Shown here one piece after another: positions 23,047 through 34,211 of a DNA stretch of 44,129 bases. This DNA is from Hypsibius dujardini. Taxonomy: Eukaryota; Tardigrada; Eutardigrada; Parachela; Hypsibiidae. Each line of letters begins with the position of its first letter. Within the stretch, counting starts at the first letter, position 1. The position numbers and the translations under genes were made by a program. Location of the stretch: positions 1-44,129 of the forward strand of contig LRSR01014039.1 in the NCBI GenBank assembly GCA_001579985.1, in the 5' to 3' direction. The notes below the pieces were generated by a model. The model was not told the DNA's origin. It was given only the letters and a program-made list of their open reading frames with translations, and ran no database searches.

Positions 23047-25477
23047 GACTAGCAAAGCCTTTCGTTGAAGCCCTTCCGCCCCCCTCTCTTGCCGAGGTAC
23101 TGTGATGTGTTGCCTGTTTGTACTTACAGGAAGATGTTCAAGTAGTGGCGGGTTTGGACGCGGTTGTAAGCTGTACTCTCTCATTCGGCGACATTGATGT
23201 TTAACTTGCCCGGTGGTTTTCTCTCTTCCTCGGTCTCTCATTCGATGTTTTTTATTATTCTTACCTCACGCTTGCACATTTAGCAGCTTTTTCTGATTTC
23301 TAATACACAGTAAAGATAGAAAATGACATTTGGATGCACCTGACTGAAGTTTCACTTTGTTTTTAATGAGGAGCAACACTGTGCGAGGAGGATGTCCCAT
23401 TTCTAGCCACCTCTTTTTGGGCCCTATTCTAGCCGCTCAGCCTTTCCTAATACATTGAAATATACTACTAGCCCTTCCACTAATTCGGGGGGGGGGGTTA
23501 AAGCTACGACAGCAATTCTAGTCCCTTTTGCAAAGATACACCTGGATCGCCCCCCCTCCCTGATTCCCAAAAAACCATCTGCAAACGCCATGCAATCTAT
23601 TCCATATTGAGTTAGGGATGGGATGGTGTCCTGAAAGTCTTATTTAAGGTATAGGATAGTCCGACTATGCTGCTAAGTTGCCAAAAATACAGTAGGACCT
23701 AAAAAGAGGAAACTAGAAACTGGGCATCCTCCTCGCCCCCCCCCGGCAGAGCTTTTAGACCTTTCAGTAAGTAATTGTGCAGATGGCAGATTATGCAGGT
23801 TTGATAGTTGGCTCCGTGACCCTGTCGCCTGGGTCTCCATATCACTCTTAATTGTCGTAGTCGCCCTGGCCGCTGGTGGCGTTTACAATTCCCCGGCGAA
23901 CCGTGCCGTCGCGACTGTTGGGCGATAACGCGGCACGTAACGGTACGGCCGGTACTGAGGCGCTGGATGTTAGGCATAGTAAACGGCACAAGTCAAGTTT
24001 AGTAAAAAAAGACATCAGGATAGCATATATGGTAATATGTACCATGTATATTTCAGCACTGTATATAGCTAAGAACCACACAGCTATTAGTTATACAAGG
24101 TATGATTAATATTCGTCTAGTACAGTACGTGTTTGTTCGAAGAATAAGATCGAGCAAACTAGAAGAGCTGCGAAAATCTTCTATTTCACTAAGTACTCTG
24201 TGAGAATATGAAAGTTGGCCCTACAATTTGACAAATGACTTCCAGTCAAGGCCTATAGCGCTGATTTGGAGTTACTCAAACATTTTGTTCTGGGAAAACA
24301 AGCTATATTAAGAAAAACTTGTCCTTAGTCTTATTTATATGTACATGACAGTGCTTTGTACGATATGTGCAGCATATAAGAGTTTGTTACAGTATGAGGG
24401 AAGGGCTCTGGAATGGCCCAAAGTGGCCCATTCCAAAACCCCTTCCCCATACGGTAACAGGAAATGCCGTCGGTATTTGTCCCATTTAATTCTGGCGGCA
24501 GTTCCTGGACTAGCTGATTTTATCGAATTTGACGGTTGATGGAAAAGCAAGGCATAGATTTGCCAAATATATTTAACATTAATAACTACGTCACAGGTCG
24601 CGGTGCATAGGACTGAATTCACCTCACACTGCAGTCGGTGGATCACTCTGGACGAGGACCACACCGATTTTTGCTGTTCTCGGTTAACTTGGCTTGCACG
24701 AGTTCGCGCCCGGAAACAGTCCAAATTTCGTGAATTAAATCACTTTCTGGACCAAAAAATGTCTTTATTTTCTGGGCGCTAAATAGCGGTTTTTTCCGCT
24801 GCTTGTTTTGAACAACCATTAAGACGTTCATGGGGTCTCATAAACTACGACGGCGGCAAGTGTTGAACAGTAGAGAAGTGCGATACGACAGATTACTGAT
24901 TTAACCTTCGGACAGCGAGTTATTATTTCGGTGTCACTAATCAAAACGGATCACAACATGAGTCGGTCTGTGATCCCGACGAAAAATACGCCCAGTTAAC
25001 TGAGGACGAGCTGACCGTCAAACAACCGGCCGCGAGAATTTGTAGCGAAACTCGAGATGTCTGAAACATAATTAAGCAGCGCTACCTAATCTAAAGAACC
25101 TTGTCTGTAATTACTTTAGACATGGAGAAAATGAATGCCCAAGATAAATGTAGAACCGGTAATAAGATTGATACACAATGCTAGTATATTTCCGACGAAT
25201 TATACCATAGCTGATCTACTTACGATTGAATATTACAGCAGGCACCATAATTATCACGAGCCGGGAAGCCTACCTTAAGCTTGTATTAAGACCTACGTTG
25301 CCGCTAATGAAAAGGGAACGTTTTTGTCTTCGGCAGGTCCACAATATTCTACAGATCCTTTTTCTACGCAGAAAAGAAGTAAAGTATCAAATGTCTGATT
25401 AGTCGACGGACTTTGCGATATGTCATACAATCTAACCGTTGTGTCGTTGTGTCCATGCCAAGAAAACCGGTTCTAGG
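23047..25477. other. 2.4 kb gene-free spacer after PIR
   Basis: No exon recognised on either strand. It contains homopolymer G and C runs (23487-23497, 23736-23744), a short perfect-style hairpin at 24385-24461 and otherwise unique-looking sequence. The CTGT/ACAG repeats common to the left are absent here. Confidence 0.5.
24385..24461. repeat. Short inverted repeat (hairpin)
   Basis: Two arms of about 35 bases (TGTTACAGTATGAGGGAAGG and its near reverse complement ending ATACGGTAACA) almost abut, with a centre around AAAG. Could be a very small foldback element. No second copy seen. Confidence 0.6.
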
Positions 25478-28010
25478 ATGAATGCATCAATACCTCATTC
25501 CTCAAGCAACCTTTCCGACCCGGTCTACCCCAACTCCTCCTCCATCTTCGCCTTCCTCTGGCACGGCCATGAAATGGAGCTCTACCGCTGGCTCATCGTT
25601 TCCGGCATCGTCTGCGGTCTCGGGGTTCTCCTCAACGCGACCGTCCTCGTCGCGCTTATCACCCTCGAGCGGGTCGCGCACTCCTCCTGCCGGCTGCAGA
25701 TCGCCCATCTCCTCGCCATCGACCTGCTGCAGTGCACCACCGCCGGGCCCCTCGCCCTCATCAACACCCCCCGCCCCCGTGTGAACACCCTGCTGGAGTG
25801 CTTCCTGCTGCGGGTGCCCTTCATGCTGGTGGAGTGTGCGGCCAACTGGTGCGCCTGCTTCCTCGCGCTCAACCGGTTCGTCGCCATCGTGTTCCCGCTC
25901 AAATACCGGCGACTGTCCCGCAGACCGGTCTTGGACGTCGCATCCATTGCACTACCATGGTTGGTTCACAGAGCTGTGCCGATAATTATTTTGGCCACCT
26001 GCTTACGCTACCAATACGCTAAGTCTTGGTTCCGCTCCGCTAACGCTATCCTCTACCCCCCCCCCACCTCCCGAAAAACACTATCCGAAATACGCTTACA
26101 ATCGATAACAGTTACATTTTACTGCCTTAAATACCGTTCCATATTGCGAAACAAAGCAGCTTGTTTTCTTTTTAGTTCCTGAAGTAAAAAAGTGACCGAA
26201 CGGAGTACCATTTATGACGCCAATTTTATTGGAACTTTTGGAAATTTTTCTTTAAGTTGTGTTTTTTTGCCCATTGTCAGAGCCGAAGGAAGTATATCAT
26301 TGGTTCAGAAAAAGAAATGTACGAATCGCTTTTATTTTAATATACTAGTTTAAAGTAATATTGGAATTGGTTTAAAACTTTAGCGCCGTTTCAAGCGCGC
26401 AATTTGAGTACAATTAAAATCGATAATCTCGTCCCCAATTTCAAAATTCCCGCAAAAAATCTCACTTGAGGCATTATTCAAGTGCCAAATTCAGAATCAC
26501 TTCAAACTATGTTTGTATTTAGACACACTTTAGTGATAAGTATAAAATATAAGTATAAGTTTGCCGGTATAGTCCGACAAAGTTTTTTTGTGATATTTGA
26601 AAGTTGGAAAAATACAGGAACATTCCATTTCCCTTCATTTTCACTGTAAAAATGATAATTTTTAGAACTTATTTAAAACAATTACTTTGACATTGTTTCA
26701 TTCCAAAATCAACTTCCAATTGCTTGGCATCACTCAAATATTTTTCGGAGATCAAGGGGTGGAGCTCAGTGTATCTTTCCAAAAGGACCGATAATTTCAG
26801 CGAAGCTGTCCAGTTTTGGTCTATAACTCCGCCCACTGATCTCATAATTTTTTTTGGCTGATGCTAATCAACTCCAAAATAAATTTGGAATGGGGTAGTG
26901 TCAAAAAAATTATTTTTTAATGTAGTTCTAAAAATCACCATTTTTACAGTGAAAAGGAAGGAAAATGGAATCTTCCAGTGTTTCCCTAACTTTGAAATAT
27001 CCCCAAAAAGCCTTTGCCCGACTTTACCAATGAAATATATTCTTACGTTGATCAATAGAGTAGGTCTAAATAAAAAACTTATTTGGAAGGGATTCTGAAT
27101 TCGACACCTGAATAATGCCCCAAGTAAGTTCAGGTAAGTTCTATTTCATGTTTCTCGATGTCCATTAGGTTGGCGGGAGTTCTGCTGACCCTGCCGTACA
27201 TGACGGGCTACGGCGGGGTCTGGGTGACGCGTCCGCTCATGTTCCGATGCCTGCTTCTGGAGAGCCCACACTACTCCTCCAATAACATCCTCTTCCTGGG
27301 GTTTGTCTTGCCGATGGCGCTGTTGATGGTGTTCTACGTGTCCGCAGCGGGGAAGATGGTCCTCCGAAGGAGCGAGGCCCGTCGTCGGCGGGAGCAGATC
27401 CACCATCATCATCAGGCGATTGCGCTAGGAGGCGCTGTGGCGGTAACGGCGGCAGCGAACCCTGCCGTCATGAGAGGGAACGAACGACGTTACGCTCTGG
27501 CGAAAATGCTTTTCTTGGCCGCGTTGCTGTACACGATGTTGTACTTGCCCAACCCGGTGATCACGTTTCACTTTCCGCGGCTGGTGAACGACTCGCTCAT
27601 CTATCGGCTCTGGCTGCGGACCGTCTACAATGCCGGGCTGCTAGTCAATCCAGTAAGAAACTCATAGACTTTATAAACTTTACAAACTTAAGCATAAACC
27701 CTTAGGAAACTTAATGACTTATAAACTAATAAATAATTTTTTAAGAGACTTATAAGCTTAATACTTATAAATTTAAAAACTTAACTTATGAACTTATACT
27801 TTAACCCTGTAAAATTTTAAGCTTATAAAGTATATGAACTTATGAATGTATAACCCCTGCCATTATGGCCCTGCTCTTACCTCCGCTTCTTAGCTTTTGT
27901 ATTTCGTCTGACAATACCAATGGATATTGGCAAAATAAACTAAAAACAGCGAACACACTGAAAAACGCTTCCAATTTTCTCTCAATTTTTTCTCAGACAG
28001 ACAGACAGCC

Positions 28011-28095
<85 letters not shown>

Positions 28096-28760
28096 GGAAC
28101 AGAGACAGACACTGCTTGAAAGGACAACAGAAGTGGTATTTATAACTGCATTTGTTTTGAAAATCAATAAGCTAAGGCTCAGCTCTTGCTTGGCTTTTAT
28201 ATCTGATTCAAAATTGAACTTCGAATCTATTGGCATGAGCAAGAACGTTTTTGAGCAAAACGACCCGTAACTCCTCCCCCAACCTATCAACGGTTCACCA
28301 ATGAATTCCAAATTTAGCGTTAAATCGGCCGGCATCGAGAAAATATTTGTGCATTGTTTTCCGTTACGTAAACGAAACAGCTTTTTTACAGTCAATAATG
28401 AGAAAACTGCGATGGTCCAGCGTTTGTTGGACCACCCGAACCTCGTTTGCTTCTGAAAATAAATGAGTTGCATGATAAAGTTTTTCTTCTTTCCAAAAAT
28501 CATCCGATCGATCAGAACGTTACCTCCCATCTTTTGTTCATTGATTGTGAATGTCATGTGTGAGGCGTCATTTGATTAATGGTTGAAATTGTGGAGGAGT
28601 GGGGTGGCTCTTCTGTAAAGCGTGCTTGTCCTTTCAGATTGTGTTTGTGACGATGAGTTTGGAGTACCGGATGGAACTGTTGCGGCTCTTTCGAAGGTTT
28701 GCCGACCGATTTTACCGCGTCTTGTGTGGTCCTCCCTCCGTTGGGCCCAGTTTGAACTAA
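25478..28760 (+). CDS. Rhodopsin-family G-protein-coupled receptor, orphan
   Basis: Seven-helix plasma-membrane receptor of unknown ligand. Three exons: 25478-25959, 27169-27652, 28638-28760 (362 aa). The N-terminus carries three N-glycosylation sequons (NAS, NLS, NSS). Helices lie at about 37-62 (conserved Asn in LLNATV), 74-96 (LLAID), 105-132, 151-172, 199-223, 270-294 and 304-328. Cys108 and Cys188 can form the usual TM3-ECL2 disulfide. The DRY motif is NRF (132-134), TM6 has LYLPNP and no CWxP, and TM7 has NPIVF (321-325). A Cys in helix 8 (FYRVLCG) may be palmitoylated. A short Arg/His-rich third loop contains four His. Intron 1 hosts a long hairpin element and intron 2 an ACAG array. 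The combination resembles lineage-specific orphan receptors of flatworms or lophotrochozoans, but I cannot assign a subfamily. Confidence 0.88.
26571..27023. mobile_element. Long inverted-repeat (foldback) element in GPCR intron 1
   Basis: Left arm 26571-26768 and right arm 26826-27023 pair over about 200 bases with roughly three-quarters identity. Paired motifs include CTGTAAAAATGRTRATTTTTAGAAC, CATTCCAAA and GATCARKGGGYGGAG, with a spacer of about 57 bases. There is no coding capacity. Related shorter pieces occur at about 28215-28420, 29137-29305, 33780-33900 and 42750-43020, so it is a dispersed family. Type unknown; a non-autonomous DNA transposon or foldback element is likely. Confidence 0.7.
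27991..28097. repeat. ACAG tetranucleotide array in GPCR intron 2
   Basis: About 25 units of ACAG with few interruptions, the purest long array in the window. Confidence 0.95.
28215..28420. repeat. Foldback-family relic in GPCR intron 2
   Basis: Carries family motifs such as CTATTGGCATGAGCAAGAACG, GTAACTCCTCCCCC (reverse of GGGGGAGGAGTTAC) and GAATTCCAAATTTAGCG, in the same order as in the 26.6-27.0 kb element but diverged. Assignment by motif order only. Confidence 0.45.
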
Positions 28761-29501
28761 TAATGTAAGGCCACGAAGGGCGACGACAACCAATTCGCCC
28801 GAAAAAAGTTCACCCAAAATTCATGTTGAGGCTCTCTGATTAAAGAATCAGTGCATATTATTACAGCTTTGTCCAGATTATTTTCCGCCCACACCTCCAG
28901 CCCGATTCGTTCTACCGACAACTTCATCAGTGGCCTCATAGTTGCTTAAATTTTTGTGGCATTGTTTATACCTTTTTCACTCTACGCGCAGAGTCAGGCA
29001 TATATTCCCATTCACAGCTGTTTTTGGTCTCGTCTAGAGTAATAGTAATTCGGTAGAAATTACCGTACTGCGAACTCGGCATTTATATCGCAATAAACTC
29101 TGCTTAGCACTTTTCCATCCCGAATTTCGTTTAAAATTGACTGGAATTAGCAAGGTATTTTTTGGAAGTCATGCGGCGGAGCTGTGTCAAAATTTTGAAA
29201 AGGACCGGGATTAATATTATTTTGTGAGTGTGCTTTTCGAAGGATGGCTCATAGCTCCTCCCTCTAGTTTCAGAAAATTATTTGGCTAAAGTCAATCGAT
29301 GCTCAGTGGAATTTTAGTTGGAATAGAGGTAAAAACAACTTTTTCAAGGCATAATGGTACGCTATAATACGGGAATTAATTGCCATTGCCATGCTTTATA
29401 TATCAGAACAATGGTGACTAGGAAGTTCCCGGCGCATTATTCGACTAACCACAAGGTCTACCAAAGATTCGGAGTCATTGATTTCATTTCTGTCGATTGA
29501 G
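28761..29501. other. Converging 3' spacer between GPCR and receptor copy A
   Basis: An AATAAA hexamer at 29092-29097 lies 332 bases past the GPCR stop and may be its polyadenylation signal. A foldback-family inverted repeat occupies 29137-29305. No exon seen. Confidence 0.5.
29137..29305. repeat. Foldback-family inverted repeat
   Basis: Left arm starts ATTGACTGGAATTAGCAAGG and ends GGCGGAGCTGTG. The right arm is its diverged reverse complement (CATAGCTCCTCCCTC to AAAGTCAAT). Central GAAAAGGACCGGGATTAAT matches the centre of the intron 1 element. Same family, shorter copy. Confidence 0.55.
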
Positions 29502-32500
29502 CTACAAGTATAAAGTCGGTACAAACATCGCAGGCGTTAAGCATCCATTATTCTTAAGATATTGAATTTGGAAATCGGGGCTTGTAGGGCGAGCAGCACT
29601 GCTGAACTGCAGCTCTTCGATGTACCATTGGTCCCAGGACTGTGCAAGAACTTGCTGATGATAGTGCCTGAACAAAACGTAAAGGATTACCTACTCCAGC
29701 CTAGGTTGGTGAGTGTTTGTGCTGTCTGCTGTGCAGACAGACGCAGATATAGACACAGACACAGACACAGACACAGACACAGACACAGACACAGACACAG
29801 ACACAGACACAGACACAGACACAGGTCTTTACGTTACACCACAGCTTACACGGACCTCATAACAATCAAGCAGCCACTAGCAGTCAGCATGAACAGACAG
29901 GCCACAACACCACCGGCCAGTCCACCAATGTTATACGGTCCTATCGACGATCAAAAGTCACCGCTATACATGTACCAAGGCTGGTTGTTTATAAAAGACA
30001 TGTACTTTATACCGGGTCGCCCGCAATGGTCGCCTTTATATCCGCAGATGGGTTCATTCTGCACGGGCCATGCTCCAGGCCAGGCGAGGGGTCGAGGGAT
30101 GAGAGATTCCATACGGGTTGATTCCCCACGTTGTAACAGGAAAATCTGTGCACATTAATGCACAATAGCTATGACCTGTCAGAGGTGCTGCAATCGCAAA
30201 GACCAACCGACTGGGGTTGGGATCGCAAGCTCTGAGCCGCGTTTGGGGGCGAGATAAGATTGCGATGAGATCCTAGTGTGGGTAGATTTGAGAAGAATTG
30301 GGAAGAATTTAGCTTCTAGGGCTGGGGATGGGCATGAGGGCCCCTCGCCCACCCCCTGGTTCCCAACCAATAAGTCTTCCAAATTGCTTTCCCAGTCTTT
30401 CCATGGGCCCATCTTTCCCGTTCTCCATCTCGAGGTAGGTCGGTGGGATAAGGGATGGGACATCGCGTCCCATATGAACCCAACCCTACAGCCGACACCC
30501 CGAGGACTGAGCCATATCTTTTTCATTCACGGGAAAACCTCGAACTACGTTGTATTGTCACGTTTTTTTTCGGGGGGGGGGAGGAGGGGGTGTTGCCCCA
30601 ACGAAAATTACCGTTCGCTCCAATCGGCCGGGGCTGAAACTGGACACGACAAAGTCGGGAACACGCTGACCGTAACTGTCGATGTAGACCCTGTCGAATT
30701 CCGTCGGGATTGTGCGATTCAGCAGGCGGCGCCGTAAACCACGCCCATCCGAAAGGTCAGCGCCTTCTTCCCATGCTTGTTGTATGATCTGGCAGTTACA
30801 AAAATTACTTACATAATTGTTACATAAATGTCTGCATCGATGTCAGGACTGGCTAATAAAACGATTTAATAATTATCGCAAATGTATCTTTTCCGTCTGC
30901 ATGTGGACCTACTTCCCCAACTATCATTAGAGCATTATAACTCCCGACCAGATTCCCGAAGATGGGTGCAGGCTACAATCGCAAGAGGGGAGCATGGTTA
31001 GTCGTCGGTCGGAGACCGTTTTCTTTTGACGGAGAGAAAAAGGCCTTTGGCACATCGTACGTCGCGGGAAAACTCGTCCGCTGTGATGTTGTACATTGTG
31101 TTGGTTCGCCGACGGAATTCGCGGAAGAGGTCCATCGAGCGTTTCTTCTTCAAGAAATCTCCGTCATAGAATTGCGAGATGGTCAGCACGGAACTGAAGG
31201 CCTCCGCCGCTGTCGAAGCCTACGTTTGATAGGAGCGCGTAAACTTGCTGTCTATTGCCGCCTTCATTTCTGCTACTAAGTACAATAAATAAATACATGT
31301 ACGACCGTTCACTTACCTCGGATGGATCAGTTACATTCGGCCGGTACCACGATGTCCAGAACTGGTTGGGTACTTCCGGCCACAAGTCCAAGGTAATGTA
31401 AACCTACGAGAATTCAAGTCAGAGTACAAAAAATGTACTTTACAATGTGTCAGCTTTTCAGCTTCAGCTTTTTATGACGGGTTTTGGAGTTACAGAGCTT
31501 ATTTTGTCTCGCGGCATATTTATGTCTTCAAAACAAACGAGTTTCTGTTTCGCAATCTCAACGACTCACGTAGGATCCGTCGGTCATGTTTCGGGAATGT
31601 GCTGCCAACTGATCAATTCCAATTACTTTAAATATTTATTCACAATAAAATTGCGTGACCTTTGAAGCCTACCACGAGCTTCCTTATGCCTTCAGCCCCA
31701 CCGAATAGCATCACTGAAAAATTAAAAGAAAGCCGTTACCGAACCCCATGGACCCTCTTCGCTTCATTCGATAACAACAAGATCAGTAAATTAAATGACA
31801 GGAAGTGCATGCAAGGTCATTTGCGTTGTGCTCACCACGACTGACGGAGCGGAACTTGATGAGCGTATCAGCACATGATTTGTTATCGTCCGACGCCATG
31901 ACGTGGAAGTAAACGGGAAGACCTGGCTCTTCAGCTAGCATCGAACGGCCTGCGTCGTCCATATAGCCGTAGGTGTTGGAAAACTTGCTTGGATCACCGG
32001 GACTTAAATCCTGCACGATGAAAAGGGTTTTCCACGAGTACTGCCGCAGTAGAGTGAGGATGACGTTGACGTATTTCCGTATGGGACTCTGAGGGAGACT
32101 GAGTACGGTCGACAGCATCGGTAGCCGACTGCTTCCGGTCAAATCGATGCCAGATAGTCTGCAATTATATGTGATAAGAAAGGATTAAGTATACGAAAGG
32201 GATTTGGCCAAAAGAAAAGCTGTTAAATATGAACACTAAGTGGGCGATTAGGAGTATGCATGCAGATTGTCTAGTACTTTGAAGTTCCTGTCCATTTTAC
32301 GTATTCCCGCCACTTGGGGAAGCAATTATGCATGCCCAACCTTTTGTAAACGTCTGCTTCTTACGTGTTTAAAGTCAAGAAATTCCAGAAGCTCGGCAAG
32401 GACAACACGGCTGCCGTTGAAAAATCCCCATGTGCGCATCGAAACCCTGAAAAATCCAAATTCGAATTTGAGGATGTGTGAAGACGAGATTTGATTATTC

Positions 32501-33381
32501 AATCGTTAATATTTTAGGATAAATCAAGAATCACGTAGGTATGATATCCGTTTCCTTATCAGGGTGGGTCGTACTGATCAGGGATGATCTCGTAACGCAT
32601 AATCATTACCGTGTGACCCATCACACCCTGCTTCAAACTGTATGACACACGGATTCTGCACTAATTAACGCGCAGATAAAAATGAAATGGATATTCTCAT
32701 TTGCAGCGGTGCAAAGAAAGACAAGGGAGTGACTTAGTATGATGTATACGGACAATCAAGAATGGCTTGAACAAAGGCGGATTACAGAATAGATCTTCCT
32801 TTCCATGTAGCGCGTATGTTTCGTGCAAATGTACAACGCATATTTCATATGTAAAAAATGTTGCTGTTGTTGGTTACTATCAACAAAGATAAGCAAATAT
32901 TCTTCTTGTATTTCACAATATTCCCTGCTTTAATATCAAGTGCAAATAAGCGTCCTTTAAGTTTAGTTCCTTGTTTCTTACCGGGCATTTCACCTCCGCC
33001 GTAAACGAAAACGAACACTTTGCCCTGCTTTTTCCGTCGGTAGTAGTAGTCCGCCAGGAGTTCCGACGGCTTGTCCACCACCGTCAGACAGGTCCGTGCA
33101 CCTGACTCGCTGTAGGTAAAATGCAGACTTTTATTGTACTTCCGCTGGAGGTCTTCCACGGCCAGACTGTACGTCGGTCCCAGCACAGCCAACGAAGTCC
33201 GTGAGCGGGTGCCGGTGACGGCCCCAAACGCGACTATCTCAACCTCCACAGCTGGTCGAGAAGTGTTAAGACTAGAAGTGGTCGCGGTCGCTCCACCGCG
33301 CAGCGGTATTATTATGAACAATGTTGTAAAAGATGTTGTACAGATAGCCGCCATGACAGTGATCCTCTGATGTAAATGCAT
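29502..33381 (-). CDS. Receptor copy A: ANF-receptor ectodomain, one TM, short tail (NPR-C-like)
   Basis: Single-pass receptor with a natriuretic-peptide-receptor-type ligand-binding domain (type I periplasmic-binding fold). Twelve exons: 32982-33381, 32365-32446, 31836-32158, 31673-31713, 31570-31608, 31317-31403, 31061-31219, 30913-30972, 30612-30788, 30013-30145, 29856-29940, 29502-29667, all in phase (583 aa). A hydrophobic signal segment is followed by RPAVEVEIVAFGAV, SLAVEDLQRKYN, SVVLTLLRQYSWKTLFIV-like sequence, LTAHSRNMTDGSY-type exon 5 (here LAAHSRNMTDGSY), DLWPEVPNQFWTSWY and RRTNTMYNIT. A juxtamembrane ICGYKGDHC Cys pair precedes the TM helix (about 506-527). The tail is 54 aa and contains SWDQWYIEELQ, like the W-x-x-W-E-D start of a guanylyl cyclase kinase-homology region, then stops. 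No kinase-like or cyclase domain follows. Human NPR-C (541 aa) has the same layout. Ligand and orthology unknown. Confidence 0.85.
29752..29824. repeat. ACACAG hexanucleotide array in the last intron of receptor A
   Basis: About twelve perfect ACACAG units in the 188-base intron between the TM exon and the tail exon. On the transcribed strand it reads CTGTGT, a pyrimidine/TG-rich tract about 85-155 bases before the acceptor of the tail exon. Confidence 0.95.
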
Positions 33382-34211
33382 TGTCTAGCAAGATAAATAT
33401 GGTTACCTCATACAGATAGCTGTGGAACCTTTTGGAAGAAAGAAAAGAATACGCTTATAGAAGCAATCGATCAAGAAATCCAGACTTTGAATGAGGTGGG
33501 CGCCATCGGGTCTCAATTCCTTTGTCATCGTGTGTAGTGGGTACCATGGTACTTGTTAGGCGTTACACCTTATACCCAAACCGGAATCTAATGTTTGCTT
33601 CGCTTGACTAATCGCCTATCCATGTTCTGTAATCGAGCTCTGGCACGCGCGTTTTTCGTAACTGAGACCGCAGAGTGCGGCAGTTATATAATCCAATCGT
33701 ATAGGACTTTTTTCATCAAGTATAGAGTTTGTAATATGATATGATTTAATTTTGCAATTCATTCGGCTGAACCGTAAGAATACAAGGTCGTAAGAAAGCC
33801 CATCCGTTTTGCTGTCTCATTAATCGAAATCGATGTTGGAATCAATTTCAATTAATCAAACACTTCTTGGATGTCAGGAGGCGGAACTGTAAGGGTGATT
33901 GTGCAAACTCCTGCTTTTGTTTCAGTATTTTGAGTTCAATATTGATGTGAGTTAATGTCAGGAAAGTTTTGAAATGTGTGAATTGTGGAGTTTAGTTTGT
34001 TACGAGGAAGCATTCTTTTGCATGTCTTGTGTAAGTAATAAATATTACATTTGCTAATACCGGTTACGTTTCGGATTTCATTTCCCAATCCACAGAAATT
34101 CGAACTGTGAAAGGTACGTGCGTAAACATCAGCTGAGCCGTAACAAGTAAGGACCCTAAAAATTAGTGAGGAAACATGAGAAACGGAAGCATGAAAGGTG
34201 AACGCGTGAAT
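33382..34211. other. Spacer between receptor copy A and pseudogene B
   Basis: Upstream region of copy A on the minus strand. A foldback-family fragment (motifs GGAATCAATTTCAATTAATC and CAGGAGGCGGAACTG) lies at about 33780-33900. No exon recognised. Confidence 0.45.
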
